Source: Leucothrix arctica
GTDB lineage: Bacteria; Pseudomonadota; Gammaproteobacteria; Thiotrichales; Thiotrichaceae
Length of the DNA stretch: 64,000 nt
Reading direction: 5' to 3'
NCBI RefSeq assembly: GCF_003172895.1
Contig: NZ_QGKL01000042.1
Coordinates: 372,001-436,000, forward strand
A model generated the notes under the pieces. It ran no database searches. It worked only from the letters and a program-made list of their open reading frames with translations, and was not told the origin of the DNA. Positions 36,144 through 45,107 of the stretch are shown here, one piece after another. The position numbers were made by a program, and so were the translations under genes. How positions within the stretch are numbered: the stretch's first letter is position 1; each line of letters opens with the position of its first letter.

Positions 36144-36956
36144 TTAGCTAGCGAACTTATTTTCGCGGTATAAAAGCCACTGATAAAAGACCCCGACAAT
36201 TGCACTGGTGATAATAAACACAGCACCACCACCGACAATACCAAACTTAATACCGTGCTGTAAGCTATGTAAACCCCACAAAACGTTACTACTTGGCATA
36301 TTAATATAAGTATAAAATAGCCCTGCTAACCCTGGAATTAACAGAATAAGAAGCAGGGCACAGCGCTGTGTTATTAAGCTAGGCTGCCAAGCTAGTTGCT
36401 GCATGGGTGTCGTCATTTTATACCAACGATAAATCCACCACCCTAATAATACTAACCCACCAACAGTGCTTACATGCTGAAACACTCTAAACGGCATGAT
36501 TTGATATCCATCGAGCTTCAATAAGGGCGTGCTAAACCACGTCAGGGAATCCGTTAATGCATTTTCATGAGTAAACGCATCCCAAATAATATGTGTAGCA
36601 GCTCCGATCAGTATCGATACGATGACTGCATGGGCGTTATTACTAGGCGGGCACCGGCCTAATAGTAGGTGTTGAGGTAAGCGATGCTTTAACGGCTTTG
36701 GAAAAATCGAGGTGACAACAGGTGCCATTAATAAATGATATAAGTAGAAAAATCCGACACCCAATGGCAGACAGACGGTAAATAGCCCCATGAGGCTATG
36801 GCTTTCCAGCCGATAATAGTAGACAAATTCCGGTGGTAGCATGTAAACAAAGTCGGGACACATAGCACCAATAAACAGTGCAGAAAGAATTCCGAAGTTG
36901 CCCAAGTAGCGGCGGAGCGGGATTGAGACAACTGGATGAGATAAAGTAAAAGGCAT
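36144..36956 (-). CDS. DUF4184 family membrane protein
   Basis: From ATG 36956 (AAGAAG upstream) this is a 270-aa integral membrane protein. The start MPFTLSHPVVSIPLRRYLG and the following GAMCPDF and GAATHIIWDAFTHE are characteristic of DUF4184, where conserved His and Asp suggest a metal-dependent hydrolase-like centre (PldA/phosphoesterase-like membrane proteins). Function unproven. Extra upstream residues to 36995 reach back to the ffs promoter and are unlikely. Confidence 0.8.
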   Translation of the reverse strand: MPFTLSHPVVSIPLRRYLGNFGILSALFIGAMCPDFVYMLPPEFVYYYRLESHSLMGLFTVCLPLGVGFFYLYHLLMAPVVTSIFPKPLKHRLPQHLLLGRCPPSNNAHAVIVSILIGAATHIIWDAFTHENALTDSLTWFSTPLLKLDGYQIMPFRVFQHVSTVGGLVLLGWWIYRWYKMTTPMQQLAWQPSLITQRCALLLILLIPGLAGLFYTYINMPSSNVLWGLHSLQHGIKFGIVGGGAVFIITSAIVGVFYQWLLYRENKFAS

Positions 36957-36969
36957 AGTATAATTCTTC

Positions 36970-36998
36970 TTGTTAGTGAGGACATTTTCGCGCATAAT
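36970..36998 (+). promoter_or_regulatory. ffs promoter
   Basis: -35 TTGTTA (36970-36975), 17-base spacer, -10 CATAAT (36993-36998); start near 37005. Confidence 0.6.
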
Positions 36999-37015
36999 CC
37001 TTCGCTCTGCAATAT

Positions 37016-37130
37016 GGTGATCTGCATTGGTCTCCTCGCGACGATAAACTACGAACCCAGCCAGGACCGGAAGGTAGCAACTGTAGTAGTGGATTTGTGC
37101 GCTGAGAATCGGCTGATGTGGATTGCCACC
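37016..37130 (+). ncRNA. ffs: 4.5S signal recognition particle RNA
   Basis: The conserved SRP domain IV core CCAGGACCGGAAGGTAGCA is present with the GGAA tetraloop at 37069-37072. The ends pair as a stem: GGTG plus ATCTGCAT at 37016-37027 with ATGTGGAT at 37116-37123 and CACC at 37127-37130, with two wobble pairs. The length, about 115 bases, matches E. coli 4.5S RNA (114). The RNA binds Ffh for cotranslational membrane targeting. Exact 5' and 3' ends are approximate. A T-run (37143-37147) follows but readthrough into dnaX is possible. Confidence 0.88.
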
Positions 37131-37168
37131 CTAATTGCGCTCTTTTTAAGCCATCTGTACTTTGTCTA

Positions 37169-39172
37169 ATGAGTTATCAGGTTCTCGCTCGAAAATGGCG
37201 ACCTCAAAATTTTAAAGAAATGGTTGGTCAGCAGCACGTTTTACGTGGACTGATTAATGCGCTCGATAACGACCGCCTTCACCATGCTTATCTTTTCACC
37301 GGCACTCGTGGTGTTGGTAAAACAACAATTGCCCGAATTCTTGCAAAATGTCTTAACTGCGAAACTGGCATCACTTCAGAACCTTGTGGTGAGTGCGGCG
37401 CATGTAAAGAAATCGCATCAGGCCGTTTTGTTGACCTAATCGAGGTCGATGCTGCATCTCGTACTAAAGTCGAAGACACTCGAGAATTATTGGACAATGT
37501 TCAATATGCACCGACGCATGGTCGCTTCAAAGTTTACCTGATAGATGAAGTCCATATGCTATCAGGCCATAGCTTTAACGCCTTGCTTAAGACGTTGGAA
37601 GAACCACCTGAGCACGTAAAATTCCTATTTGCGACGACAGACCCACAAAAATTGCCCGTTACGATTTTATCTCGCTGCCTTCAATTTAATTTGAAGCGTA
37701 TGACGATGGATATGATCGCTAACCACTTGCAACACCTTGTTACTGAAGAAAGCATTAAAGCAGACGATCCTGCACTTCGTTTATTAGCACGTGCAGCCGA
37801 CGGCAGCATGCGTGACGCGTTGAGTTTAATGGACCAAGCGATAGCGTTTGGTAACGGTAATGTCGAGTTCGCTGATGTCCAAGAAATGCTGGGCAGTATT
37901 GCTCATGACCCGTTAATCGAAATGATTAAGATGGTTGCTTCAGGCGATGGTGCAGGCATCATCAATAAAGTTGAAGATATGGCAGGAGTTACTCCTGACT
38001 TTGCAGCCGCCACTGATGCGATGATTTCAATGCTTCACCAGATGGCTGTTCTACAAGTAGTAGATGGTGCCGATGAAGACAACGATAACCTTCGTGAGTT
38101 AGCTCAACAACTTAGTAAAGAAGACGTACAGCTTTATTATCAAATAGCGATAACGGGTCGACGTGACTTATCACTAGCACTGGATCCACGTAGTGGGTTT
38201 GAAATGTTGTTATTGCGCATGCTGGCATTTAGACCAACGAATGTTGCGCCTGTTGCTTCTCAAACAATTACAGATGCTACAAAAAGCGACGAAATCAAAA
38301 AAAAAACGTTAGGTAGTAAAGTCTCAGCCGAGACATTATTGCCAGCACCAGCACCAGCACCAGCACCAACACCAACACCAGTACAGACTCCACCACCTGA
38401 ACCTAAAGTTGTGCCGACACAAACTGTTCAGGAAAGTAGCGGCGGTTCTGAGTGGGATGAATATGATCAAATGGTTAATTCAGAGCCTGTATCTAAAGCA
38501 CCTGATACACACTCTGCTGACAGCACAATAAGCACATCTGAAGTACAACAGCCGCCAGTATCACCACAGTCACCGACGCCTCCACCATGGGGTGACGCAC
38601 CAGCGACTAATGAAACAATAAAAGAGCCTACTGCTAAAGCAACTGATCCCGTTGAGCAGGTGATTGCAAAAAGTGCAGAGCCAATAACTCCAGTTGATAA
38701 CACGCAACCTATAAAACAAGCTGTAGAGCTAGCACCTGAAGTGAATTTAGAAAGCAAGGCTGTAGACATTAAGGAAATGTCTGCTCATTCTGCTGATGAG
38801 TGGTATGGTATTGTTAAGGCATTACCATTAACAGGCCGTGCTGCAGCCCTTGCGCAAAATTGCGTATTAGCGGAACAAACTGAAGACCGTATTGAGATTC
38901 ATTTAGAAAGCGCTAGTGAAATGTTGATGAGTAGCGGCGTCACAGATGAAATTGAAGCAGCACTAAACGCTCACTTTGGGACTAAAAGAACCTTAGTTGT
39001 TGCAGTAAGAGAGTTGAATACTGAAACACCGGCCCAATATAATGATCGTTATATTGTTGAACGACAGAAGGCCGTTGAACGACATATTAACGAAGATAGC
39101 TTTGTATTAAAGCTAGCCAAAGAGTTTGACGCAAAGGTTGTACCGGGCTCGGTAAAACCGAAGAGCGACTAA
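37169..39172 (+). CDS. dnaX: DNA polymerase III subunits tau and gamma
   Basis: A 667-aa clamp-loader ATPase from ATG 37169 ([13 protein letters not shown]); an earlier in-frame ATG lies inside the SRP RNA. Walker A ends at K51 (GTRGVGKTT), zinc Cys are C64, C73, C76, C79, and the SRC sensor is present (LSRCLQFNL). Domains I-III end near 365. A run of ten A begins at codon 377, and both shifted frames reach a stop within a few codons, so a gamma-length product of about 380 residues is likely. The middle is Pro/Ala/Thr-rich, and the C-terminal region should bind DnaB and the polymerase. First gene of dnaX-ybaB-recR. Confidence 0.97.
   Translation: MSYQVLARKWRPQNFKEMVGQQHVLRGLINALDNDRLHHAYLFTGTRGVGKTTIARILAKCLNCETGITSEPCGECGACKEIASGRFVDLIEVDAASRTKVEDTRELLDNVQYAPTHGRFKVYLIDEVHMLSGHSFNALLKTLEEPPEHVKFLFATTDPQKLPVTILSRCLQFNLKRMTMDMIANHLQHLVTEESIKADDPALRLLARAADGSMRDALSLMDQAIAFGNGNVEFADVQEMLGSIAHDPLIEMIKMVASGDGAGIINKVEDMAGVTPDFAAATDAMISMLHQMAVLQVVDGADEDNDNLRELAQQLSKEDVQLYYQIAITGRRDLSLALDPRSGFEMLLLRMLAFRPTNVAPVASQTITDATKSDEIKKKTLGSKVSAETLLPAPAPAPAPTPTPVQTPPPEPKVVPTQTVQESSGGSEWDEYDQMVNSEPVSKAPDTHSADSTISTSEVQQPPVSPQSPTPPPWGDAPATNETIKEPTAKATDPVEQVIAKSAEPITPVDNTQPIKQAVELAPEVNLESKAVDIKEMSAHSADEWYGIVKALPLTGRAAALAQNCVLAEQTEDRIEIHLESASEMLMSSGVTDEIEAALNAHFGTKRTLVVAVRELNTETPAQYNDRYIVERQKAVERHINEDSFVLKLAKEFDAKVVPGSVKPKSD
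38297..38334 (+). promoter_or_regulatory. Slippage site in dnaX: A10 run and downstream hairpin
   Basis: Ten A at 38297-38306 encode Lys377-379. Loss of one A gives CGT then TAG; gain gives AAC GTT AGG TAG. A small stem GTCTC-AGCC-GAGAC lies at 38321-38334, 14 bases on. Either transcriptional slippage or ribosomal frameshifting would give gamma. Confidence 0.65.
38342..38381 (+). repeat. Hexamer repeat coding [13 protein letters not shown] in dnaX
   Basis: About four CCAGCA units followed by CCAACA units form a short in-frame minisatellite coding Pro-Ala then Pro-Thr in the linker after domain III. Length change would be tolerated in frame. Confidence 0.7.
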
Positions 39173-39203
39173 TCATTACAAATTTGAATTTAGGAGAGAT
39201 GTT

Positions 39204-39533
39204 ATGTTGAAAGGTGGTTTGGGCGGAATGATGAAGCAGGCTCAGAAAATGCAAGAGGACGTTAAGCGTGCTCAAGATGAGATTGCTTTGCTAGAAGTAA
39301 CTGGTCAGTCTGGTGGTGGTTTGGTTGCAGTAACAATCAACGGTCAACATGAATGCAAAAAAGTTAAAATCGACCCTAGTTTAATGGAAGATGATGACCA
39401 AGAAATGCTAGAAGACTTGATCGCAGCTTCTCTGAATGACGCAGTACACAAACTTGCTGAAGAAACTAAGTCTCGCATGTCTGGCGTTACCGCGGGTATG
39501 AACTTGCCTGCTGGCATGAAGCTGCCGTTTTAA
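39204..39533 (+). CDS. ybaB: YbaB/EbfC family nucleoid-associated protein
   Basis: A 109-aa protein with [20 protein letters not shown] and [18 protein letters not shown], the classic YbaB layout of a helix pair and beta hairpin; it dimerises and binds DNA. GGAGAG precedes ATG 39204. Between dnaX and recR as in most bacteria. Confidence 0.96.
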   Translation: MLKGGLGGMMKQAQKMQEDVKRAQDEIALLEVTGQSGGGLVAVTINGQHECKKVKIDPSLMEDDDQEMLEDLIAASLNDAVHKLAEETKSRMSGVTAGMNLPAGMKLPF

Positions 39534-39536
39534 TCG

Positions 39537-40130
39537 ATGGAATCCTCACTGCTTAATGAAATGGTGGAGGCCTTTAAATGCCTTCCAGGTGTTGGCGCTC
39601 GAACAGCACAGCGCATGAGTTTCCATTTATTAGAGCGGGATCGTGAAGCTGGGCTTCGTCTAGCTTCTGCGATGCAGCAAGCGATCGATAAAATTGGTCA
39701 CTGCCAACTTTGCCGCACCTTGACAGAGCATGAGTTCTGTAAAATCTGCAGCAACACAGGCCGTGACTCAAGTAAGTTATGTATCGTTGAAAGCCCATCC
39801 GACGTAATTGCCCTTGAGCAAGCAACAGATTACCGTGGTCATTACTTTGTATTGATGGGTAAATTGTCGCCGTTAGATGGTGTTGGCCCAGAGCAACTAG
39901 GTTTAGACCTACTAGAAAATCGCTTTGAGACAGGTGAAATTAAAGAGTTAATTTTAGCTACAAATCCAACCATCGAAGGTGAGGTGACTGCTCACTATAT
40001 CCACCAGTTGGCAGGGAAGCATGATATCTCTGCAACGCGCATAGCACATGGCGTACCTATTGGCGGTGAGTTAGATTATGTTGACAGTGGTACACTTTCG
40101 CATGCGTTTGACGGTCGTCGCGCTTACTAA
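39537..40130 (+). CDS. recR: Recombination mediator RecR
   Basis: A 197-aa protein: helix-hairpin-helix start (FKCLPGVGARTAQRMSFHLL), four-Cys zinc motif (CQLCRTLTEHEFCKIC, 57-72), Toprim domain (LCIVESPSDVIALEQ, ATNPTIEGEVTAHYI) and a C-terminal Walker B-like end. It loads RecA at gaps with RecO. It begins three bases after ybaB. Confidence 0.97.
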   Translation: MESSLLNEMVEAFKCLPGVGARTAQRMSFHLLERDREAGLRLASAMQQAIDKIGHCQLCRTLTEHEFCKICSNTGRDSSKLCIVESPSDVIALEQATDYRGHYFVLMGKLSPLDGVGPEQLGLDLLENRFETGEIKELILATNPTIEGEVTAHYIHQLAGKHDISATRIAHGVPIGGELDYVDSGTLSHAFDGRRAY

Positions 40131-40165
40131 ACTTTAAATTTTTGTAAATCTTCTTAGGTATAACT

Positions 40166-40501
40166 ATGTCTGATTGTTTATTTTGTAAAATTCTTGCAGG
40201 TGAAGTGCCATCTGATGTGGTTTATGAAGATGAGCATGTTCTCGCATTTAAAGACATCTACCCACAAGCACCATTCCATGTGCTTATTATCCCTAAGAAA
40301 CACATCTCAACATTAAATGATTTAGATGTTAACGATAATGAATTAGCCGGTCGCTTATTCACAACAGCTAAAATTATTGCCCAAGAGCAGGGCTTTGCTG
40401 ATGATGGTTATCGTGTCCAAATGAATTGCGGAGAAGGTGGTGGTCAAATCATCTTCCACATGCATTTACACCTTCTTGCAGGTAAAAAGTTTAGCGCATA
40501 A
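40166..40501 (+). CDS. HIT family hydrolase, HinT-like
   Basis: A 111-aa HIT protein: DCLFCKILAGEVPSDVVYED start, HVLIIPKKHIS, and the catalytic triad HMHLHLLAG. It should cleave nucleoside phosphoramidates such as AMP-lysine intermediates. It follows recR by 35 bases. Standard length for HinT. Confidence 0.93.
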   Translation: MSDCLFCKILAGEVPSDVVYEDEHVLAFKDIYPQAPFHVLIIPKKHISTLNDLDVNDNELAGRLFTTAKIIAQEQGFADDGYRVQMNCGEGGGQIIFHMHLHLLAGKKFSA

Positions 40502-40504
40502 CTG

Positions 40505-41038
40505 CTAACTTTCTTTTTTTGGTACATCAATACTCATTAAATTCGCGCATTCTGGTGCAATATCTTTCCACGCGTCAATTTCCAGCTCAAGCTGAATTAA
40601 TGCACAGGTAGGTATCGGTGCAGCCTTTTGTTTACTGAGTGTATTGACCAAACCTGACATTCCAGGATTGTGCCCAACCAGCAATAAACAATCGATATCG
40701 TCACTGGTTTCTTGCAGCAAATACATTAATGTAAAAATATTTGCCTCATATATCCTTTTTTCTGAACCTATTTCACTTTCAGTGATACCTATTTGTACTG
40801 CCACAATTTTTGCAGTACTTAAGGCCCTGTTCGCAGGACTGCTAATAATAGCTTGAGGGTAGTTATTCTTAGCAGCGAGTACATTAGCAATTTGTGGCGC
40901 TTGTATTGCTCCTCGTACATTTAATGGTCGCTCAAAATCACTTAACTTACGGTCATTCCAATCTGATTTGGCATGCCTAAGTAAGTAAAGAGTTTTAATA
41001 TTTGATGATTTAGTAGTCATGTATCCAACTAGGTTCAT
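40505..41038 (-). CDS. Phosphohistidine phosphatase SixA-like
   Basis: A 177-aa histidine phosphatase. The active-site RHAKS is near residue 21, SSPANRALSTA follows, and the second His is in LLVGHNPGM, where SixA members have this short form without an alpha-helical insert. SixA removes phosphate from histidine on phosphotransfer proteins. ATG 41020 with GGATA upstream is an alternative start that would remove six residues. Convergent with the HIT gene, three bases apart. Confidence 0.85.
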   Translation of the reverse strand: MNLVGYMTTKSSNIKTLYLLRHAKSDWNDRKLSDFERPLNVRGAIQAPQIANVLAAKNNYPQAIISSPANRALSTAKIVAVQIGITESEIGSEKRIYEANIFTLMYLLQETSDDIDCLLLVGHNPGMSGLVNTLSKQKAAPIPTCALIQLELEIDAWKDIAPECANLMSIDVPKKES

Positions 41039-41112
41039 TCGATTACTTTCAATATATCACTAATAACCATGACGAGGAAAAGCTGATAACTTTGGATAGA
41101 TGAGATAATAGA

Positions 41113-41385
41113 ATGCAAACTGACCGCGAACAAAAAAGATTAATTAACTGCACAAAAATTAACGAGATTACAGGGTGCCTAATTTGGACTCGCCAAGTAT
41201 CGATTGATGGTCACGGAAGGACTATGGTCAAAGACGCTAATGGTAATACATCTCTAGATAGTGCTCACCGAGCAAGTTATATGGCTTTTTATGGTGATGT
41301 ACCTAAAGGCAAAAAAGTACGCCAAGGCTGTGGTAACTCTTTATGTATAAATCCAGAGCACCTTGAGTTGATCGTAGATAAGTAA
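41113..41385 (+). CDS. HNH-like small protein with altered motif
   Basis: A 90-aa protein resembling the small HNH nucleases of phages: a CLIWTRQVSIDGHGRT front strand pair, AHRASYMAFYGDVPKGKKV and CGNSLCINPEHLEL. In this family the segment usually reads VxHxCdNPxCvNPxHL; here the first His is Gln (RQGCGN), while the CxxxxC pair, Asn-Pro and second His remain. Cleavage activity is therefore doubtful; a DNA-binding or inactive relative is possible. It stands alone with no phage gene near it. Confidence 0.6.
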   Translation: MQTDREQKRLINCTKINEITGCLIWTRQVSIDGHGRTMVKDANGNTSLDSAHRASYMAFYGDVPKGKKVRQGCGNSLCINPEHLELIVDK

Positions 41386-41507
41386 GTATTTACTTAAAAA
41401 CCGAAAATTCTAGATTAAGATTGAATATCAATCAAATAAGTCGTGCACTGACTCTTTTGTTTACCGATATTTAACCTTTAGTACAGATAAAATAAACTAT
41501 ACTAGTT

Positions 41508-41615
41508 AAGTAGATTAGATGAAGACCAACTCACTCCTCCTTAAAACTAGTTAGTTTGAGTGATTCATTCGCGCCCATGTAATAACTAGATTGTTGTTAT
41601 TCCGGCGCGTTTTTT
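41508..41615 (+). ncRNA. Candidate small RNA with anti-Shine-Dalgarno-like motif
   Basis: TATACT (41498-41503) could start a transcript of about 105 bases that ends at a strong hairpin with T-run (41570-41615). It contains CTCACTCCTCCTTA, very like the 16S rRNA 3' end and complementary to AGGAGG, so it could mask ribosome binding sites. No good -35 is seen. It may instead be an attenuated leader of the downstream gene. Confidence 0.35.
41570..41615 (+). terminator. Strong intrinsic terminator
   Basis: CGCGCC (41570-41575) pairs with GGCGCG (41604-41609), with inner pairing AATAAC (41581-41586) to GTTATT (41596-41601), followed by six T. Confidence 0.85.
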
Positions 41616-41749
41616 ACTTTTTGCGCCATCCCTTCCAAACGCCAGTCATCCGCACAGTCACTCCCTTAATCAATGCCCTAGGTTACTTCTTCGTCAGCCT
41701 AACAAATAATGGATCTCATTATAAATCTGTGTATAAACGCGGAGAGACA

Positions 41750-43345
41750 ATGAGAAACAAATTATTAGTACTGAGCTCACTTTTAGGCTTACTTTTTTGC
41801 TACGGCAACGCCTCAACTGCAGAATTTTGTGATGACCAGTACTACGTCAGTCAAAGCTTACCTAATGGCGCTACTTGGGATATGTGTTGGACACAAGATG
41901 ATAAGCAAGGTATCCGCTATCACCATGTGTTTTATCAACCTAAAGATGAGACGCGCCGCATGGTGCTTTACGATGCATCAATCGCTCAAATCCATGTGCC
42001 TTACGATGATAATGGTGCCCGTTACCATGACGTCTCTGATTTTGGATTAGGTGCTGACAATCTAGTTGCACTACAACAAGCCGAATGTAGTAATGGCCAA
42101 CTTGGCTATTACAATTCTAAAGCGGCTATCTGTCAGCAGGTTATAAACGGCGGGGCTGCTTACCGTAGCGGCACAAGTACAAAACAACAGTCTTATTTGA
42201 AGCTATTTAGCATTTCAGATGTTGGGGAGTATTTATATTCATCCTCTTGGAAATTCTATGGTGATGGACGAATTATTCCTTCAATCGAAGCCACTGGGTC
42301 ATTGCAGCGTTTTGGTGGTTTAGATAAAGAACAGCACGGTTGGTTAATGTCTAATAATTCTGAAGGATCAGTTGGCTTAGCGCATATGCACAACTTTTTC
42401 TGGCGTTTAGACTTTGATCTAGATGGTACTGGTAATTCTAGCTCTATTGATACCAACGACACTGTTCAAGAAATTAATTACAGTGACTACGCCGGTAAGC
42501 GATATCGCGAGTTAACTACGTTTACACAAGAACAAGCTCGCTCAGTAAACCCTACTAGCATGCGTTCTTGGTTAGTTAAAGACAGTAATACCACCAACAG
42601 TAAAGGCCACAACATTGCTTATGAAGTACGACTAAATCAAGCAGGCCAGCGTGAAATTGGTCCAACATTCGAGCCTTTCACCAATAACGACTTCTTTGTA
42701 AGTAAAGCTAAAAGCTGTGAGCGTATTGCATCTCATAATCAACGCGTCTTTGCTGACTGTAGTACTAACAATCTAAATGAGTTTGTCGATGGAGAGTCTA
42801 TTCAAGGGCAAGATATTGTTGCCTGGGTTGGAGTCTCTTTCTACCACATGCCACGCTCAGAAGATGCTCCATACATGGACTCACACGAGTCAACCTTTGA
42901 AATCATTCCACGAGGCTGGCATACGTCAAATCCAATGTTAGATGAAGCTCCTACGACACAACTACGCCTTAGTGCATCTGAAGATCGCGCTACGACAGAT
43001 AATAAAAGCTCTATATTAATCAATGTTCTTGCAAATGATACAGGGAGCAACATCACTTTTAACACACTTGATGATCCAGCTAACGGTACAGCACGTATAG
43101 TAGGTAACCAAGTTGAATACACACCCGATACTGGCTTTGTTGGTATAGATAGTTTTTGGTACTCGATTAAAGACTCAACAGGTACACCGTTTGGCACCAA
43201 GATTTATGTCACGGTTACAGAGCCTGAGGTAACAACGTCTAGCGTAAGTAGTGGTAGCGGTGGTGGTAGCTTAAGTGGATCATTTATTTTCTTGTTATGT
43301 CTACTTGGTTCTTACAAATGGTTTAGTCGTAAATATAAACACTAG
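41750..43345 (+). CDS. Exported copper amine oxidase-like protein with Ig-like domain and GlyGly-CTERM-like tail
   Basis: From ATG 41750 (GGAGAG upstream) 531 aa. The signal peptide ends near residue 22-24. Residues about 55-395 match the copper amine oxidase catalytic core: base D94 (YHDVSDFGLG), tyrosine Y161 in VGEYLY where TPQ forms in NY(D/E), DGRIIPSIEATG, copper ligands H212 and H214 (HMHNFFWRLDFDLDG) and H366 (FYHMPRSEDAPYM). The usual Asn before the TPQ Tyr is Glu. The N2/N3 domains are missing. A cadherin/VCBS-like unit (about 405-490) follows, then GSGGGSLSG, a hydrophobic helix and a basic end, as in GlyGly-CTERM proteins. It likely oxidises a primary amine at the cell envelope. 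Confidence 0.75.
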   Translation: MRNKLLVLSSLLGLLFCYGNASTAEFCDDQYYVSQSLPNGATWDMCWTQDDKQGIRYHHVFYQPKDETRRMVLYDASIAQIHVPYDDNGARYHDVSDFGLGADNLVALQQAECSNGQLGYYNSKAAICQQVINGGAAYRSGTSTKQQSYLKLFSISDVGEYLYSSSWKFYGDGRIIPSIEATGSLQRFGGLDKEQHGWLMSNNSEGSVGLAHMHNFFWRLDFDLDGTGNSSSIDTNDTVQEINYSDYAGKRYRELTTFTQEQARSVNPTSMRSWLVKDSNTTNSKGHNIAYEVRLNQAGQREIGPTFEPFTNNDFFVSKAKSCERIASHNQRVFADCSTNNLNEFVDGESIQGQDIVAWVGVSFYHMPRSEDAPYMDSHESTFEIIPRGWHTSNPMLDEAPTTQLRLSASEDRATTDNKSSILINVLANDTGSNITFNTLDDPANGTARIVGNQVEYTPDTGFVGIDSFWYSIKDSTGTPFGTKIYVTVTEPEVTTSSVSSGSGGGSLSGSFIFLLCLLGSYKWFSRKYKH

Positions 43346-43443
43346 TTAGTGCTGTGCGTTTACTGAGAAGTGAATATAATGGCCTATAAATTTATTGGCT
43401 CATCCCATATTTCACTAACTCAGAAATAGAAAGGAAATATTCT

Positions 43444-45027
43444 ATGAACGCACGTAAGGCTTTTGTTCTAATTGCCATAGCCAGCACTGTTTTAACGCTT
43501 TTACTAAGCCTTATATCAGTCTCTTTTCTTTGGTTGTTTATAATTATCGGGCCACTAGTGTTACTGGGTTTGTACGATATTAAGCAAACAAGGAAAGCAG
43601 TTTTACGCCTTTATCCTGTTGTTGGGCATATCCGTTATTTGCTGGAGTCTATACGTCCTGAGATTCAGCAGTATTTTATTGAGTCAGATATTGGTGGTCG
43701 TCCGATTAGTCGAGAATTTCGCTCACTAATCTATCAGCGTTCAAAAGGTGAGCTAGATACACGCCCATTTGGAACACTGTTTGATACTTACGGTGACGGA
43801 TACGAATGGATGACCCATTCAATTTCACCTTCTCATATCGAAGACAAAAACCTTCGAGTAAAGTTTGGTGGGCCAGACTGTAAGCAACCTTATAATGCTT
43901 CATTATTAAATATCTCTGCAATGAGTTTCGGTGCACTTAGTCAGACTGCAATACAATCGCTTAGTAGTGGTGCTAACAAAGGTGGATTTTTTCACAATAC
44001 AGGCGAGGGTGGTGTTAGTCCGTATCATTTAGCTGGTGGTGGTGATCTTGTTTGGCAAGTTGGTACAGGTTACTTTGGTTGTCGTAATGCCGAAGGCAAC
44101 TTTGATCCAGAGATATTTAGAGAAACAGCTATAACTGACCCAATTAAAATGATTGAGATCAAGCTTTCTCAAGGTGCGAAACCAGGTCATGGCGGTATCT
44201 TACCAGCAGCTAAGCTGACAGAAGAAATTGCGGCCATTCGTAAAGTGTCAATGGGTCAAGATGTACTATCACCCTCTGGTCACTCTGCATTTTCTGATCC
44301 AAAAGGTCTTCTGGGATTTGTTAAGCAACTGCGTGAGTTATCAGGTGGAAAACCAGTTGGATTTAAGCTTTGTATTGGCCGTAAGAGCGAATTCTTGGCA
44401 ATCTGTAAAGCAATGGTAGAAACAGGCATCACTCCTGACTTTATCACTGTTGATGGTGGTGAAGGCGGTACCGGAGCATCACCCGTTGAGTTGACAAACT
44501 CAGTAGGTACGCCAATGCGTGAAGGTCTAAACCTTGTTCATTCTGCTTTGATCGGTTTTGGTCTGCGAGACAAGATACGCTTGATTGCTGCAGGTAAAAT
44601 CTTCTCAGCTTTCCACATGGTTAGAGCAATGGCACTGGGTGCTGACACGGTTAATGCAGCAAGAGGCATGATGCTTTCACTGGGTTGCATACAATCTCGT
44701 AGCTGTAACAACGACCATTGCCCAACGGGTATTGCAACACAGAATCCAGATCGTTATCTAGCACTAGATGTGACAGATAAATCTGTGCGTGTTGCACGCT
44801 ATCAAGGCTCAATGATTCATAACGTCGCTGAATTAATGGAAACAGCTGGTTTGCACCATGTTGATGACATTACACCAGATCGTGTTATGAAGCGTATCAG
44901 TACTGAAAAAGTGACTAGTCTAGCGGATCTTTATCCGGTACTTGAGAAGGGTTGCTTGCTGGATGACAGCACAATCCCGGCAGATTGGGCAAATGACTTT
45001 GTGTTAGCTAACGCGTCAAAATGGTGA
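43444..45027 (+). CDS. FMN-binding glutamate synthase-family protein
   Basis: A 527-aa protein with two N-terminal hydrophobic segments (about 8-45) and a glutamate synthase-type FMN barrel: GALSQTAIQSL, KPGHGGILPAAKL, TVDGGEGGTGASP, and a Cys cluster CIQSRSCNNDHCPTGIATQN for a 3Fe-4S centre. It lacks the amidotransferase domain of GltB. Such standalone membrane-anchored proteins occur in many proteobacteria with unknown donor and product. AAAGGAAA precedes ATG. Ends in a bidirectional terminator shared with leuB. Confidence 0.9.
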   Translation: MNARKAFVLIAIASTVLTLLLSLISVSFLWLFIIIGPLVLLGLYDIKQTRKAVLRLYPVVGHIRYLLESIRPEIQQYFIESDIGGRPISREFRSLIYQRSKGELDTRPFGTLFDTYGDGYEWMTHSISPSHIEDKNLRVKFGGPDCKQPYNASLLNISAMSFGALSQTAIQSLSSGANKGGFFHNTGEGGVSPYHLAGGGDLVWQVGTGYFGCRNAEGNFDPEIFRETAITDPIKMIEIKLSQGAKPGHGGILPAAKLTEEIAAIRKVSMGQDVLSPSGHSAFSDPKGLLGFVKQLRELSGGKPVGFKLCIGRKSEFLAICKAMVETGITPDFITVDGGEGGTGASPVELTNSVGTPMREGLNLVHSALIGFGLRDKIRLIAAGKIFSAFHMVRAMALGADTVNAARGMMLSLGCIQSRSCNNDHCPTGIATQNPDRYLALDVTDKSVRVARYQGSMIHNVAELMETAGLHHVDDITPDRVMKRISTEKVTSLADLYPVLEKGCLLDDSTIPADWANDFVLANASKW

Positions 45028-45063
45028 TCTAGATAGTTGAATTAAACATTCTAGTTTAGCGAT

Positions 45064-45102
45064 AATGCCCTAACTATCTTGAAAAGTAGTTAGGGCATTT
45101 TT
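45064..45102. terminator. Bidirectional terminator between the glutamate synthase-like gene and leuB
   Basis: AATGCCCTAACTA (45064-45076) pairs with TAGTTAGGGCATT (45087-45099) across ten bases and has T-rich tails on both strands. Confidence 0.88.
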
Positions 45103-45107
45103 ACATC

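Larger units (their letters stand above)
41386..41749 (+). other. Intergenic region with candidate small RNA
   Basis: This 364-base gap ends at the amine oxidase start. It holds the candidate sRNA (41508-41615) and, after its terminator, a C-rich stretch and TATAAA near 41720 that may serve the amine oxidase. Frames that start at 41591 run through the terminator tail and are not supported. Confidence 0.4.

Noticed and set aside
37118-37168. Earlier in-frame start for dnaX
   Set aside because: It would lie inside the SRP RNA 3' end, and DnaX proteins begin [12 protein letters not shown].
41591-41749. N-terminal extension of the amine oxidase
   Set aside because: It starts within a terminator; the signal peptide and Shine-Dalgarno at 41750 fix the start.
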